Part shown: positions 6,200 through 7,457 of the stretch, one piece after another | Position numbering within the stretch: the first letter of the stretch is position 1 | How the letters are laid out: every line of letters begins with the position of its first letter | From: DUZB01 sp964407525 | Lineage (GTDB): Bacteria > Desulfobacterota > DSM-4660 > Desulfatiglandales > Desulfatiglandaceae | Assembly: GCA_964407525.1 (NCBI GenBank) | Contig: CAYOWC010000247.1 | Location: 1-7,457 of the forward strand | Direction of reading: 5' to 3' | DNA: 7,457 nucleotides | Made by a program: the position numbers and the translations under genes | Notes under the pieces: model-generated | Seen by the model: the letters and a program-made list of their open reading frames with translations, nothing else | Databases searched by the model: none | What the model was told of the DNA's origin: nothing

Positions 6200-7288
6200 T
6201 TATGGCGTATATGGGGCATAATCGCTATATCCCTCGGATCCCGGAGTATACCAGAGCGACATGTCTTCAGCAGGGTTTAATGGCCAATTATTTTTAAATC
6301 TTTCGGGTAGGTCGGGATTTGTAATAAAAGGCCGGCCAAAGGCAACCAGATCTGCATTTCCTTCCGCCAACCTCTCTTCAGCAGTCTCTTTTGTATAACC
6401 GCAATTAGCGAGGATAATCCCTTTATAAACCAATCTGAATTCAGCGAGGGTCATTGGATCTCCTTTTTCGTGGAAACCGAATGCAAGTCCATCCATGATG
6501 TGCAAATATCCAAGGTCGAATCTGTTTAATTCTTCAGCTGCATAGAGAAAAGTTTCCCTGAAATCTTCAGCGCCCATGTCATTGAAAACTCCATTTGGTG
6601 AGATTCGGGCGCCTACCTGCTCTGGGGCCCATACCTCCAAAACAGCCTCAATGACATCTTTAAAAAAGCGGAATTTATTTTGAAGACTTCCACCGTATTG
6701 ATCATCTCGGTGATTCGTTTTAGAATCAAGGAACTGATTAATCAGATACCCATTAGCCCCATGCACTTCGATCCCGGAGAAACCGGCCTTTTTAGCATTA
6801 ACCGCTGCCTTACGGTAATCGTCTACTACTGATCTGATTTCATCCACTGATAGTGCACGTGGTATTTCATACGGCTTCGTGCCGGAAGGGGTATGGATCT
6901 TGTCGTCGTTAAGCTTAACGGCAGAAGCAGAGACAGGAAGTGCACCATTGTGGAAATCACTGTGGGAGGCTCTGCCGCAATGCCAGAGCTGCAGAAAAAT
7001 GGGAGTGCCCGTCGGTTTGACTTTATCGGTGACTTTTTGCCAGCCCTCGACCATTTCATCAGTAAAGATCCCTGGTGAATCAATCCAGCCGATACCCTGC
7101 TTTGAAATTACGGTCGCCTCGGTTATTAAGAGACCGGCAGAGGACCTCTGGTAATAATAATCTGCCATCACTTCATTCGGTATACGCTCCGTGCCGGCAC
7201 GCCCCCTTGTCATTGGCGCCATAACGATCCTGTTTTTTAATTGAAGATCGCCTATGGAGAGTGGTTCAAACAATCTGCTATTATTCAT
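6200..7288 (-). CDS. Old Yellow Enzyme-family FMN-dependent ene-reductase (NemA-like)
   Basis: The 362-residue product is a single TIM-barrel flavoprotein of the OYE family, which uses NAD(P)H to reduce activated C=C bonds and sometimes nitro or maleimide compounds. Visible family features are LFEPLSIGDLQLKNRIVMAPMTR (6-28; T27 near the flavin), LQLWHCGR (99-106; Q100), EVHGANGYLINQFL (174-187) with the substrate-binding pair H176/N179 and proton donor Y181, TNHRDDQYGGS (191-201), ARISPNG (227-233; R228), and VAFGRPFITNPDLPERF (315-331) for the FMN phosphate. No Fe-S binding extension is present, so it is not of the large dienoyl-CoA reductase type. The start is fixed by AGGAGG (7294-7299) 5 nt before ATG 7288. 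The frame stays open upstream to an ATG at 7429, but those 47 codons have no family similarity and lie before the ribosome binding site. The physiological substrate cannot be told from sequence. Confidence 0.95.
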   Translation of the reverse strand: MNNSRLFEPLSIGDLQLKNRIVMAPMTRGRAGTERIPNEVMADYYYQRSSAGLLITEATVISKQGIGWIDSPGIFTDEMVEGWQKVTDKVKPTGTPIFLQLWHCGRASHSDFHNGALPVSASAVKLNDDKIHTPSGTKPYEIPRALSVDEIRSVVDDYRKAAVNAKKAGFSGIEVHGANGYLINQFLDSKTNHRDDQYGGSLQNKFRFFKDVIEAVLEVWAPEQVGARISPNGVFNDMGAEDFRETFLYAAEELNRFDLGYLHIMDGLAFGFHEKGDPMTLAEFRLVYKGIILANCGYTKETAEERLAEGNADLVAFGRPFITNPDLPERFKNNWPLNPAEDMSLWYTPGSEGYSDYAPYTP

Positions 7289-7293
7289 GTTAA

Positions 7294-7299
7294 CCTCCT
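7294..7299 (-). promoter_or_regulatory. Strong Shine-Dalgarno of the ene-reductase gene
   Basis: Read on the minus strand, AGGAGG stands 5 nt before ATG 7288. It is the best ribosome binding site in the window and rules out the upstream in-frame ATG at 7429 as the main start. Confidence 0.85.
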
Positions 7300-7369
7300 G
7301 TTCCTTCCGTAGGTTACTATTGTTGTGGATGGCTGCTGTGGATACTAAAAATATTCTTGTCGGGGACAC

Positions 7370-7386
7370 CTCACAGCCTGTGTGAG
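7370..7386. repeat. Inverted repeat CTCACA-N5-TGTGAG upstream of ene-reductase
   Basis: Two perfect 6-bp arms are separated by GCCTG, about 80 bp upstream of the reductase start. The size and spacing are typical of an operator for a small dimeric repressor or activator. No regulator gene is adjacent within the window, and no clear -35/-10 pair was found nearby to confirm its position relative to a promoter. Confidence 0.4.
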
Positions 7387-7406
7387 ACTGGTTATTGGTT
7401 TGTGAA

Positions 7407-7433
7407 CCGCAAAGCCGCGAAGGCCGCAAAGCC
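7407..7433. repeat. GC-rich direct repeat, CCGCAAAGCC twice
   Basis: The 10-mer CCGCAAAGCC occurs at 7407-7416 and 7424-7433 with a 17-bp offset. Between them CCGCGAAGG is a variant of the same unit, giving three tandem copies of an 8-9-bp motif. Short runs of this style appear as dispersed intergenic repeats in environmental genomes; here the array lies near the window edge and may continue beyond it. Confidence 0.5.
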
Positions 7434-7457
7434 TTTTTCGAATCGGAACGGACGATT

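Noticed and set aside
7289..7429. N-terminal extension of the ene-reductase to ATG 7429
   Set aside because: The strong AGGAGG before ATG 7288 and the OYE family N-terminus starting there show the extension is untranslated leader.

Overview
The window looks like chromosomal DNA from a Gram-negative, probably anaerobic bacterium. The gene mix (FHA protein, hybrid histidine kinase, lone MtnA, OYE-type reductase) and the base composition would suit the Desulfobacterota/Desulfobacterales. That placement is an impression from gene style, not from a marker gene. I see no tRNA, rRNA, CRISPR array, transposase or prophage gene.

Left part (1-4814) is a signalling locus. A large minus-strand gene starts at 1798 and is still open where it leaves the window at base 1. 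It encodes a divergent eukaryotic-like Ser/Thr protein kinase with an HRD-like loop (IRDLKPDN), a DFG-like DLE and an activation-segment GTP. A 318-bp intergenic region separates it from a divergent, translationally coupled pair on the plus strand: a protein with one recognisable and one degenerate FHA domain (2117-2860), then a membrane-anchored hybrid histidine kinase with HisKA, HATPase_c and receiver domains (2853-4814). FHA domains normally bind phosphothreonine, so the arrangement suggests that Ser/Thr phosphorylation feeds into a two-component phosphorelay through the FHA protein. This is inference from gene order and domain content. The histidine kinase has almost no periplasmic part and no recognisable sensor domain, which fits an intracellular partner supplying the signal.

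Right part (4815-7457) is metabolic. After 216 bp of non-coding sequence with an inverted repeat and a promoter-like TTGACA, there is mtnA (5031-6143), methylthioribose-1-phosphate isomerase, standing alone without other methionine-salvage genes in view. It faces a minus-strand Old Yellow Enzyme-type flavin ene-reductase (6200-7288), which has a near-perfect ribosome binding site. Its upstream region (7289-7457) holds a short palindrome and a GC-rich direct repeat. The two metabolic genes converge with a 56-bp gap and show no evident link to the signalling locus.

The most interesting item is the kinase / double-FHA / hybrid histidine kinase cluster. Its kinase is easy to overlook because the gene runs off the window edge and its antisense strand carries several misleading open frames.
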